Shown: in pieces, positions 22,305-34,000 of the stretch
How the letters are laid out: every line of letters begins with the position of its first letter
How positions within the stretch are numbered: the first letter of the stretch is position 1
Origin: Eutypella sp. D-1
Taxonomy: Eukaryota; Ascomycota; Sordariomycetes; Xylariales; Diatrypaceae
Length of the DNA: 64,000 nt
Assembly (NCBI GenBank): GCA_023313575.1
Contig: JAJTTP010000008.1
Coordinates: 372,001 to 436,000, forward strand
Direction: 5' to 3'
Program-made: the position numbers and the translations under genes
The notes under the pieces: model-generated
Seen by the model: only the letters and a program-made list of their open reading frames with translations
Databases searched by the model: none
Told to the model about the DNA's origin: nothing

Positions 22305-23801
22305 TTAGACTCCACCATTCATCATCAAAGGATTATGCGACGACCATCCACTGTACTCCAGTGTCTGTGTATCCCATGGGCACAGGCTCTGAAGATGATT
22401 CGATGGTGATCGGAGAGCGCCTAACCATACTGTCAAGATTGCCTCTGCTAATATTACCGTCCTACGCGCGTCGAGGACAACTTCCTTCTCGGGGCTGTCT
22501 ATCTTCATGATCATGAGTGCGACAAAAAGGTCACTTCCTTTCAGGTTCTTCTCTCTGATGTCTCGTTGAAGTCTTGATTCATTGGAATACCGCCCTGTCT
22601 TCTTCGTGTGCTGGGCGACCCTCGCGTTTAGCCCACCCCCGTACCTGCTGGCTGACCCAACGTAGAGGTAGCGGTCACCGGCCGTCTGAAACTCGGAGGG
22701 AGATTTCGCGAGCCGTGCGTACACACCAGCGTCATTGGTGTCAACCACTGGCAAGCTTTCAAGTTCCTCCCAGGTGGGAGGTTGCAGCCCTCCGAGGATC
22801 CTCTTGACATCGTCTGGGATAAACGACGATATACTAGAAAGCCACTCATTGGCAGGTTTCTCCCGAAGCGCCTCTTCCCAAGCTTGTGCCATTTTGGCTT
22901 CCAGAAGACCTTGCCAAATTTCGATCAAGCGAGTGTTAAAAAGTGACTTTCGCAATTCAGGTGGGATTTCTTGAGGGCCTTCAACTGCAGTTGGTTGAGA
23001 TACTGTGTTTTCAAGTTGTCGAAGTTGTTTCTCCACGCTTAGTTTCGTTCTCCGCAGCAACATCGTGACCTCTGCGAGTGATAAACCTTCCTTTCGTAGC
23101 GACGTCAAATGCTGTATCTCGTCGTTGGACCACTGTCCCTTTTTGTTCTTCTTCATGAGCTTCTTCAACTCATCTTCCCCGAGGAGGCGGTTTGCTTCCC
23201 GCTGGATAAAATCCGGGTTCCTTTTCAAGGATGACGCCAAGTCGAGGAATGATTGGCCTTGCCGTAGGCGCAGCTTGATCTCTTCGTCTCTCGCCTTGCC
23301 AGGTGAAAGAAGAGCTGGCTTAGGAGTCTTCGACTTTCTCTTGGCGTCTTCTTTGGGGGTTTCGACCTCTTTTTCACTTCCAGTAAGCAGCTTTTGTGCG
23401 TAGAGGCTCGCAACGTGTCCCTGGAATGCTCGAACGTACTCGTCGCTTGAGTCGTTTCCCATGCCCAGAGCATAGTTCTTCAAAGCGTCTACTACGTCTT
23501 CCCCTTCGGGAATGGTAAACGTCCACGCCACGTCTGCTGCTTCATCATCTTCACTAAAGTGGAAAGAAATATATCGGAGCTTATCATCTGCAGTTGGCTC
23601 CTTTCCACGGTGGTGAAGTACTGTGACCACCGCGTGCGGGTTGCGTTCCATTTCGATCCGCGATATTGAGACCATGGACGCAGCTTGTAGGCGCGGCATA
23701 AATGGCTGCCGAAGAACGAGTCCTCCTCCTACCGTGCCGTTCCGTGCGACTGCTGGCGCAAATCTGCGCAAACCCATGGATGAGGTCCTGAGCAACATCA
23801 T
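22305..23801 (-). CDS. Putative mitochondrial protein with a GIY-YIG-like domain
   Basis: A single exon of 498 residues starts at two consecutive ATGs. The first 40 residues are rich in Arg, Ala, Leu and Ser with no acidic residue, like a mitochondrial presequence. The middle has a basic linker (KRKSKTPKPALLSPGKA) and a helix-turn-helix/SANT-like stretch around QWSNDEIQHLTSLRKEGLSLAEV. About residues 360-470 hold DRYLYVGSASRYGGGLNARV, then H and a distal E in ILAEAILTVWLGAL. This resembles the GIY-YIG nuclease fold (paired aromatic motif, glycines, GLxxRVxxH, late Glu). I do not recognise a named family. Activity is not established; the catalytic Arg would be in ARV. It runs toward the CPC1 gene (tail to tail). 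Confidence 0.6.
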   Translation of the reverse strand: MMLLRTSSMGLRRFAPAVARNGTVGGGLVLRQPFMPRLQAASMVSISRIEMERNPHAVVTVLHHRGKEPTADDKLRYISFHFSEDDEAADVAWTFTIPEGEDVVDALKNYALGMGNDSSDEYVRAFQGHVASLYAQKLLTGSEKEVETPKEDAKRKSKTPKPALLSPGKARDEEIKLRLRQGQSFLDLASSLKRNPDFIQREANRLLGEDELKKLMKKNKKGQWSNDEIQHLTSLRKEGLSLAEVTMLLRRTKLSVEKQLRQLENTVSQPTAVEGPQEIPPELRKSLFNTRLIEIWQGLLEAKMAQAWEEALREKPANEWLSSISSFIPDDVKRILGGLQPPTWEELESLPVVDTNDAGVYARLAKSPSEFQTAGDRYLYVGSASRYGGGLNARVAQHTKKTGRYSNESRLQRDIREKNLKGSDLFVALMIMKIDSPEKEVVLDARRTVILAEAILTVWLGALRSPSNHLQSLCPWDTQTLEYSGWSSHNPLMMNGGV

Positions 23802-26800
23802 TCTGAGCGTGATAAGCGTAACTGTTCAGTATAGAGAAGATTAGCAGATTCTAGAGAAGCAAAGTTCTCGAGATTGTAGTGTAAATGTTATTAGATTTTG
23901 TAATGGTAACCAACGGAAGAGAATACTATGTAGCGGCAGCCGTTTGCATAACTACGAAAACACCAACCAGCTTCGAGCTATCTCTTCGCTGCCCGACCTT
24001 ACGTCACTGACTGCCTACTAGGAAGTGAACTCAGTGACACATGATATTAAGCTCCAACTGTAAGGCGGTTATGCAGCGTACGGCTCAAAATACAGGTTCG
24101 TGCTTCTTGCTTCCAGCAACCAGGACGCTCTGTTCCGTCGCGAGATAAGTCATTCCTGCAAAGTGCCGCTTTCTCGCCCGCTTGAAATTCGCTACACCTC
24201 TACTTCCAACGTTTCTATCTATTCTGTGTCTCTACACTTCTCGGGTCTTTCGTGGACCTCCTCCGCTTCTGTCTACGATCATTGCTCGTCTATGCATACT
24301 GGAGTACTACGGATGACACCACCCCAAATTTCTCCAGGAGCTATGTCCTAAGGGTCTTCTTTACTGTCCATACTGACCTAGTTGAATTACAGAGAATGCG
24401 CTTAATGCCCACAAACGGATGCTTCCCTGCCCACATCTACTCCCGTTCGCCTATCCACCACATTTAAATTCAAGAAGACACAACGCTCCGTAACCACTCA
24501 GCGCTGTGGCGGTTTATAGCACGCAGCCTAATCAGCGAGAACTCGATACTGATCCGTGGTAGAACATCGCACCTATCCATTGGCTGTAAGGATTTTCTTT
24601 CTCATCACCTAGGACGGCGACAACATGTGAAGGGGGGGGGGGGGTCAGGGTATGGACGTGCTCGGTCATTGTCTGTCTGAATGACTGACACATGTGCATA
24701 GCCGAGACTCGACTCTATAGAGTCCGTCCTTCTCGATACCATTCATAAGCCAGCTATCGAGTAGGTGGCAAGGCTAGTAGTCAGCCATCCACCCCTTCTT
24801 CCTTACTCATAGCCAAAAACAAGTCTTCATGTTCTACAGACGACTCTGCCGCTATAATTCCTCCCCAGTATATCTACCTCATATTCCACGAAGCATACCC
24901 AAGGACAAGCACATGGATGCATTGGATATGGGACCAAGTCAGGCCGATCGCTTGAGATCCAGTTCACCCCCCCCCCCCCCCTTCCTCAGCCTCACTATAT
25001 TCGAAGGCTCAGAAGTCAAATCTGTGACGCCTGTAATATGTTCCTCGTCGGTAGCATCCCATTACCTCCCATTTAAAACATTTTTTGGGTCAACACTCAC
25101 TGTGACTATGCAGTTCTAGAGCAGCGCGCTGCAAGCCCTGAGCGCAGTCGAGGCGCCAAGACCAAATTGACAGATATACGCATCCTCCGCGATCTCGTGC
25201 GTGAGCATCGCCTCATTAAGCCCTGCAAGAGTGCCGGCGGGCCAACGAAACTAGTTGTTGAGACCTTGGATGTTAGCGGGCCAGTGGAACTTTCTGTTAG
25301 CCGTCTGATGGCCATGATCGGCTTCTCAAGGTTAGAGCAATTAAAGTAATTAATAACCAAAGGCCGCGTTAGCATATTTGACTATCATACACTGAAGTCA
25401 ACCAATACCTTAGAGCTCTAGTCAACCTGGTAAACTAATTTCATCTACTCCCAACCTGAAGGCTGGCCTTTATACTTATAAATCGACATATATCTCCGGG
25501 TTTGGTTGTTTGATCAGCGTTTATAATTACAACATCCGTGTTTCATCCCATGCTCAACGTCTCTACTTATAGGGAAAATGGCAACTGTCGTTGCGGGGAC
25601 AATATATTTATTTATAATCTATTCTAACTAGCTATTACCTCACGGCCTCCCTACCCTTCGGGATCTAACCGTCTGCATCCCAACAACAGAAAACAAAACT
25701 ACCCTCCTTCCCCTTTTCTCGTCTTGTCCATGACGTTCGTCACTACAGTTTCGTGTAACAGTACTCACATTGCTACATATATATGTGTATGTATAGATTT
25801 TCACCTCACCACCACCCGAGGTCTACTTATAGCTCACTCATACTCCCCCGAGTTAGGATGGAGTGCTACCACCACTACTACTGCTACCACTACCTACTAC
25901 TATTACTATTACCACTACTAGAAAATCAACTGACTATAAGGAAGAAGAAGAGAGAAAAAAAGAGTATTTACGCCAGAGCGTCTATGTGATTTTTTGTATT
26001 GGATGTTGTGCTAGGTTTTTCTTCTCTTTAAGAAAGAAAGAAATAACAACCAAACCTATGCCTTGGGGGAGGGAAAGGTGGAGGGGGGGAGGTAGGGGGA
26101 GAAAAAAACAACAGAAATATTGATTTCGGTGGGGTGTGATGTGATGCGATGACAAGAGACCTGACCTAAGCACCCGAGTGTAGTAGTGTGTCTAGCCCTG
26201 TACAATATAATGTGTGTGTTTGTGTGTGTGTGTGTATTGGTGGTGATGTATAGTACTCCTTGATGCCATAGTAGTAAGTTCATGCCTGCCATGTCCATCC
26301 ATGCCCAATGTCCATGCCTTGTTGTCCCTGTCCTTTCCCGTCCCGACGCCGACGCCGAAACTTTTTAACCGTTTGAAAAACAAAAGGAGAAACACGGAGG
26401 CGGGCGGTCGTTGCCCGCCACCGCTAGTAGTTTGGGGGGGGGGGGGAGTTATACTAGGTAGGAAAGAAACACCTTCCTCTCAAAAGTGCCGTAGCACTAC
26501 ACTCAGGTCACAGCGTGCAGGGTTCACTACATCGCGGTGGTCTGTCCCCCCCCCAGGAAAACTGTTAACGAAACCATAAGAGTCGTTAAAACAAAGGAGA
26601 ATGCGACCATCAACCCCAGAGTTTCGGCGTCTATCCTCGTTTTCTCGCTTTTCCACTCCACTCCTGCGTGACGAAAAGGCAAAGGCGGCAGTGCATCATC
26701 AATATAACCCTAAAACTCTTCTTTTCGGTAACTTCAACAGTGAAATACACCATCTCTTCGGGGCATCTGCGGACGGGACCGGTACCACCACCCTCATCTA

Positions 26801-27307
26801 TGATGGGAAAAGGAAAAAGACGTCGTTCCTATAATTGATTTTGCTTTTCGTATCCCTAGACTGGCATACGCATCGACTCGTGCAAGCTTGGTATTAGGCG
26901 TCGAAGAAAAGTCATTATTCGTAGTCGTAATCTTGCGTGATTCTATAGTGCGGCAAGGCTCGCTCGTGGAAACATCGAAGGACAACGAGGTGCTGAAAGT
27001 AATCAAAAGATGCGAATTATGGCACAGCCCTGTGTTGGGATCGTAGTCGAAAAGGGCGAAGAGCATCGATTCGTCAAGGGCTTGCCAGGTGATAAGGGGT
27101 TCTGGCGACGCCTCATGCCCTGGGCTCAATCGTCAAGGGGAGGCGTTCCAATTGGCAGGACCTCTTGCAAGCAGGCAACTATCCGTGGTGAAAACCGGAT
27201 AGATACATTTACATATATACAGTGTTTGTAGTAATGATGGCTTGATGAATGATGGGAGTTAGTGAATAGCGCCGATGCAGCACAAGGCGATTATATATAG
27301 GCTGGCC
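23802..27307. other. Gene-free spacer with homopolymer and triplet runs
   Basis: No convincing gene. It holds a G run near 24632-24644, a C run near 24967-24980, a TAC/CTAC-rich triplet stretch near 25867-25920, a (GT)n run near 26211-26235 and a G run near 26436-26447. A small GC-rich island at 25120-25349 has a coding-like short frame but no ATG. Confidence 0.4.
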
Positions 27308-30300
27308 TTAATTGACAGTCATCATCTGCATGCGCTGGCTGATTCTGTTGGAAGGCGAGGTGGTAACGGGGGTTCCGTTCAGTACGGACGAGCCATGGCC
27401 CTGGGAAAACCGCCGCGAGGGGCTGGACGTAGGTTCGTCGAAGACCCGGGTGAAAGCCGGACTACCGTCACTTCGGTCACGCCTTGGGGTCCGAGCTGGG
27501 CTCTGGGTGATACGGTCTGCTCTACGGACAAAGTCGGACAGAACATCTCTCAGGTCGCTTGCCTGCTTCACCAAATCCTTCAAACTGTTAGTATCGAAGT
27601 TGAATTTCGTGTTGCCGGCTCCGTGCCCCGAGTTCGATGATGCCTTTGGGTACCGTGACCACATGGCCGTCATGACAGATCTGCCAACGTCCGCATCGTC
27701 ATCCGATTTCTCTGGTGACCCAGGACGATCTGGAATAGGAGGTTGCTCGGCTTGATCCCACGTGCCAAAAATGTCGTCCTCCGGAGAAAATACGGAGCGA
27801 CGTCTGTTCGTGTACTGGGCTCGTCCCCCGGAACCATTCGGGCTGGATGTGACGCTGAACTCATTCTCGAGGTCTAGCACAGCTCCGTCAAACCCTTGGT
27901 CCAAAAAGCGCTGGTCAGTGGTGTCCCGACGGCTGCCAGGGGACCGTGGTGCAGGGGCCGACTCTTCTACCGGATCCTCATCAGGAGATGCTAAGGTGAT
28001 GATGTTTTCGGCCTTTTGCCATAGACTGGCTGACGGTCCCTTCAACATCTCCATTTCTCTTCCCAATCGGCAGAGACGCTTGAGGTCATTAACCAGAAGT
28101 GATAATTCCCTGATCTGTCCTGAGTGTGCCTTGACTGTAGGCTGCGTGGCTTGTATTGATGCGGGGACCAACATCGAAAATTGTCTCTCATGCTTCTTTC
28201 CATTTGCCAGGCCGAACTCTGACTCTTCTTCGAACTCGAAATCGTCGTCCCAGTCCTCACTTGCATTCTTCGTACCCATGCCCCAGGTTCCAAACTTGGG
28301 CATCGTCTTAGAACTGCCGTCGATGAGGTCTGGCACGGCAGGCACGCTTTGGCTCCTCACGTGGGCTGCCATGGGACGATTACGATTGACCCGGCCGCTT
28401 CGCAGATCCATCTCCTGCTTGCCATGAACAGTCTTCGGCCGGAAGGCATAGCCGTTGCCATCGTACCTATCATGATAAGTCGGCTCGGCCCAGTCGAAAA
28501 TAGTACTTCGAGGCCGTTCACTGGCGGTGTCATGATGCGGGTCGAAGGTGCCGTTACCACTGATGTTGGCTAATGCCATTCGAAGACTTGGGCTGCCACG
28601 CCTTGAATTCATTGAGCCCGGCGGCGACAGGTGGTTATACAGTTGACTCTCGTCCTCTCTAGCCCAATCAAGGTCGTCATCGTCGTCTAGGGAAAGGCGC
28701 GTGTCCCTGTCGAGCGGTATCTCTGGCGAGATGGACCCATTGCTCTGCTCGTGTCGAGGTTCGCTTGTCGGCATGAGAAACCTTGGGTCTAGACCCCCGT
28801 TTGTCCCGCGCACTGGAGTCGGAAGGTTCTCGTCCTCTTCCGTAATCTTTCCATCATATAAAGGACCTAGAATCTCTTGGATCGACAGTCGCTTCGGTTT
28901 GGTATTGATCCCTGCCGTGCTGGGAGGGGACTCATCAAACATGGATTCTACCGGGCTATCAAGGTTTCTCTGGCGAGCTGATGCTGTTGTTCGAAAAGAA
29001 TCATACAGCGTGTCGGTTTTGCAGTCCGTGTCATCATCGCCAGAAGTAAACCCACGATACTCGGAACTAGCAACAGTAGAAGACCGATCGAGCGTCCTTG
29101 CCTGCGATGTACCCGAGCTGACCCTTCGCGTTGATGTCGAACTGACCAGTAACTCATCAGGTCTACCTAAAGTCGTTGGAGAACCCAGTTGTGCCAAGTC
29201 GATATCGATGCCCGATAAGCGATTCAGGGGTGGAAGGGCAGATGTACGTGGAGGGAGAAGAGGGGACGATGACTTCCGTCGAGTATTCGGGGGTCGGAAT
29301 ATGGCACTCAGATCCGACTCTGCCCGAGAAGAATCAGCTCCGCCGGAAGCAATCGCGGTTGCCGGCCTGCCATGGGCCTGATCCGTCTCGGTGTCTGGGG
29401 CTATTGGCGCCGATACATTCCGCTGGGTTCCCTCTGTGTGTTCACCGTGTTCACCGTCACCTCGTTTACGTCTCCTTATGCTCCCAGCCTTGGGAAGCCA
29501 AGTCGTCGGCGAACTGAAATGTAATGATCTAGATCGTCTCGGCTCCTTAGACGGTGTTTTCTCCAAGGTCGCTGATATAGGATGGAACTCAGAGCCTTCT
29601 CCCGTACCTGGCATCTCTGGGCCGGCCTCATCCTTGGATGCAGCCTCGGGTATGATAGAATCGGGTGTCATAAGATAGGCTCTGTTGTCAAGTCCTCGGT
29701 GGTCTACGCAAATTCGTTTCCCGCTTGTTGGAGCGATGCTATCACCTAATCTTCGGGGTATGTTTCTCGAGATTGTTCGAGTGAGGCGCGCATGCCAAAA
29801 TGATTTCCACGATGAAGTTTTCCGGCTCAAACGAGAGGCGGACCGCGGCGGGGCTTCAAGTGTCTGAGCTCGTGGACGGTTGTTATGCTGGTCGGATGAA
29901 TGTTCGGACGGAGTCTGGATTAGCTCTGGCTGTGCTTCCATCTGCTGTTGTAAGGTGGCAGATCTCTGGTGGCTCGTTGCTGGTCTCCGCAAAGTTACTT
30001 GTGGTCGTGTACTTTTTGGTGATGAGGTGTTTGCACTTGTCCCATTACGAGTAGAGGCACGTTTAACCAGCTTATTGGGTGGTAACTGCGGAGGCGTATA
30101 GTCGGTAAATCCCAGAATCGGTGCGCCAGAACCGTGGGAAAAAACCGAGGGAGAATCAGGCCCGATACTAGATCTTATGCTTTCGTGCTGAGATAGCGGC
30201 CTTATAGATAATCTCCGAATCCAGGAGCCGTTCGAGGATAAGGAGTCACGAGTTTCGTCAGGAGATAGGGCGTCGCCTTGTTTTGCGGTGGTGGACCGAC

Positions 30301-31049
30301 CAACGACTGGCTTGGATGCTGGTGCGGGTGCGAGTGCGGGTGCGGGTACGTGGACTTGCGAGGAGGGTCGTCGAGAACTTCGGGGTCGGGACTGGGACTG
30401 GGACTGGGTCGAGGCAGCAGCGGTGTTTAAAGGGGGGGTCTGTTGTTGTTGGTGTTGTGGTGGTTGTTGTTGTTGTTGCTGCTGCTGTTGGTGGTGGTTT
30501 TGCTGAAGCTGTTGTTGTTGTTGCTGTTGTTTGTTATGATGGTACGAATTAGATTCGTCGTGGGGAGGAGGATGTATGACATTAGCGACGGGAAGGGAAG
30601 AACTTCTAGTTCCAGGGCGGGAAGGAAAAGCGTTAGAAAAGGCACCCGCAAAGGCCGATCTTCTTTTACTCGAATTTGCGCGTGATGGTGGAAATTGTTG
30701 TTCGTCGGCCAATTGGCCAAAAACCAGACCCGTTGCCGCTGCAGCGGCAGCAGTGCCGGCCCCAATGAGCTGCTTCTACATCAGAAAATTTGAACCCACA
30801 ACGTATATAAAGCGGAAAAGCGGAGATAGGACGTCTTGGACTTGATGTCTTGGGCGAATATTGGCCTGCCATGTGCAACACTCAAATCCACAACACAAAG
30901 TCCAAGGGACGAAGATGGGGGGATAAGGACGGGAACGAGAACGGGGATGGGGGATGGGGATGGGCATGAGGATGGGGAACGGGGACGGTGACGCGGGCTG
31001 GACTACTGGACTGCTGGACTGTTGGACTTACACTAGGAACGGTCTGCAT
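27308..31049 (-). CDS. Very large low-complexity conserved-looking fungal protein, function unknown
   Basis: The main exon is 30775 down to 27308. I propose a tiny first exon 31049-31032 (MQTVPS) ended by a perfect GTAAGT and a 256-bp intron, giving 1161 residues. Without it the frame has no ATG at its 5' end (it opens KQLIGAG... and codon 30712 is TTG). The protein is Ser/Pro/Arg-rich and disordered. It has polyQ tracts interrupted by His and Leu near residues 95-125, an acidic aromatic patch SEDWDDDFEFEEESEFG, and a coiled-coil-like segment QIRELSLLVNDLKRLCRLGREMEML. A second predicted helix is NSLKDLVKQASDLRDVLSDFVRRAD. This architecture is seen in fungal polarity or septation scaffolds, but I cannot name the family. 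The first exon is a hypothesis. Confidence 0.7.
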
Positions 31050-34000
31050 ATTGTCGTCGTGGTCGTCGTAAAAGACGGGTCCGGGTCCTTTCTATAAGGA
31101 GAAAAGGGGGCCTTCCGAGAAGAGGCAGAGGGAGGAAATGAACCGATCCAAAATGATCGTTGTCATTGCTTCGTTAGGACATAACAAATTCGTGAGTCGG
31201 GTGTAAGAGTAAGAGTAAGTGTCAGTGTGAGTATGAAGTCGTATATCGTATATGTCATATGTTGAGTGCTGAGTGCTGAGTGTGTTCCCAAGGTTGATTT
31301 GACACAATGACAAGGTTGACGAGTGCCTCCTGTACCTGTAGCTCCTATCAAAATCAGGGCCTCATGTCTTGTTCGTTATTTTTGTTGTTTGCGACCACCG
31401 AGATATCTAAGTTGCGATCTAAGTGTTGCGATCTGGGCAGGCCGCTTCCCCCTCGAGACTTGGCCGGCGCGCGGGCGTAGGGTTGTTCGGGACAGCCCGG
31501 CGTGACCAGGAAAGAAAATAACGTAAAGGTGACAAGAGGGTGTGATAAGATAGGGGAGGAGGATGAATATAAGGAGTAACAAACAGCACAAACAATATAG
31601 GGGCAGACGAGAGTGCAGAGAAATTATCGTCTACTAGCCTGGAGGCCTATAAGCATCTACCTTTATCAAGTAAGGTAAGAGATACCTCAGGTAAGCATCT
31701 AAGCCTCTTCTTTCCTCTCTTCCAAAATAGAATATTATGTGATTATGCAATTTTTCCAAATACCCAACAACGGAAAATGTAAAATGTAGAGACAGGAAAC
31801 AGGGCACGGAAAATGGGAAATGGGAAACGGGAAGTGATATCCACGGGGTGTCGTCAAATCCTCGTCAAGTCAAGTCAAGTCGTCACTCGTCTCGTCTGCC
31901 TTTCATTCTCTGCGTCGTCAGGCCAAGCCGAATTGGAAAGAAAAAAAAAAGGTAAGAGAGAGAGGGCAGGATGTTGTCCAAGCGGTTGTTGTTGCTACCC
32001 TTGTTCGTTGCTGCGTTGCTGTGTTGCTGCGGCTAACAATTCCCGTCTCTTCTTTCTTTCTTTATTTCCTCTTCCCTTTTTTTTTTTTTTGGTTCCCTCG
32101 TCTTCCCCAGTTATTATGACGGTCTGGTGTTCTTTTTCTCCCGTCTCTCTGGAGGGTGCAGTGCGGCGGCTAGCACAGAGGAACAAGAATGATGGATGGA
32201 AGTCTCAATCCGTAAGAATTCTTAAGATCTGAAACTAGGAAAGGAAGAAAAACACACACACATTACACACATCCGCGCATCCACACACGGCAGACCAGAC
32301 AGAAAGGTCTTGCAGCAGTAAAAGATGATGGGGCGGATGGATGAATGAGAATGGGTGGATGGTGGGTAGGTTGGGTGGGCAGGCGGGATGAGAAGGATCA
32401 GACGGTTTACTTAGGTAAGTAAGGTCGACGACTTCAAGGCCCATGGGGGATATGGGATGATGGATGTTAGAACCGATGTTAGAAAAAGAGACCAAGAGAC
32501 CTCACTCAATGGACTCTCAATGGACTCTCAATGGAATGACATAACTACCCAGGTAAGCTGGTAGTAAAGAGTAACTAACACAAGCATAACATAACAATTT
32601 GGCGTAACAAATCTTCAGCTGGGTTCTAGGTTCTGGGGTTCTGGGTTCTTGCATGTACTTAGAGTAAGTGTAAGTAAGTGTAAGCATGTACTTATGGAAG
32701 GTACGTATCTACGTAACTGTAACTGTTTTGTACATACATACCCATGGACTGGTGGACTTTAAAGTCATTGATTTAGTCGATACTAAAAAAGTAAAAAGTA
32801 AACAATTCTCTAAAAAGTCCACACGCCGTTGGTGAGCCAAAACAGTTCCAACTGGGTTCCAACTGGAAAGCAAATAGAACATTCAAGGTTTAGGGATATT
32901 GCCCCGGTTCCCAGGTGGGATTATTTTTCACTAGACTGCATCGAGATTGGCGCCTGACAGCCCTGGGCTTTGGGACTGGGACTTTCTGTTTTGGATTGTT
33001 TACTGTACTTACTTAGTGCAAGTACACATAATATCAAGTAACTACACACAATAACTACTGGCACAATACAAATTCGGAGCTGATTTCTTCTAGTGCAGGT
33101 GTATAATCGACACCGGGGGTTACAGGGGTTGGCAAGTACCTACCTCTGGGTACTTAGAGTACCTCAGCAGCTTAACAGCGGGATACCTAGGTAATATACG
33201 TGCTCAGTGCTCAGCATACCGGTAGGTATGCAGGTATCTAAGTAAGTATTCAAAACCAAAAAGTACCTACCCAGGTAGGCTTCCGGCTATGTATGTAGGA
33301 CCAGACGCTTGTTCTTGTTTTTTAAGATTAACAGTCGAGAGCTATTGATGACAGACCTGCATAACATATGGAATATATAATATATCACCTGGTAAGCCCT
33401 GGCATGTTAAATGGTTATCGTCTACTTAGGTATGTATCTAAGCGCTGCAGTGAAATGAGACTTTCTATGTTCTTACCTGTAAGCTGCAGCTGGTTGGGAC
33501 TTCAGGGCCGCAGCTGAAAGGGTTTTGCATGTATATTATACATACAACACCTCTGTAGCCCTGTAAAAGTGGATATTACCAGGTACTATGTGGTGGCAGG
33601 CGGCAGCTGTCATTGGAGCGAGCACTAACCAGGTAAGAATACTCATATATCTAGGAGTAGATAGATTCGTTAATACCTCGACGGGATCTTCAAGAATCCA
33701 AATTGTATTGTTGTGTTGTCCGTCGCATAGCCTATGGTTTGTAGGTCCCTCTACATCATTCTTCTGCACAATTGCTTCATCACACACACATATATGATTT
33801 TGAGAACTTAAATTCTCTCTGGCCCGAGGGCCCGCCCCTACTGTATACCTGTATGTCTCCTAGTAAAATGGTTGTATACCTACCTAGGTATATATGAAGG
33901 CTATCACATACATGTATGTATAGTTATAAATATCTACAAATGCCGGGAAAGCAGCGTTAACAGCAACAACAACAATGACGAGGTACCTTACTTAGAAGGT

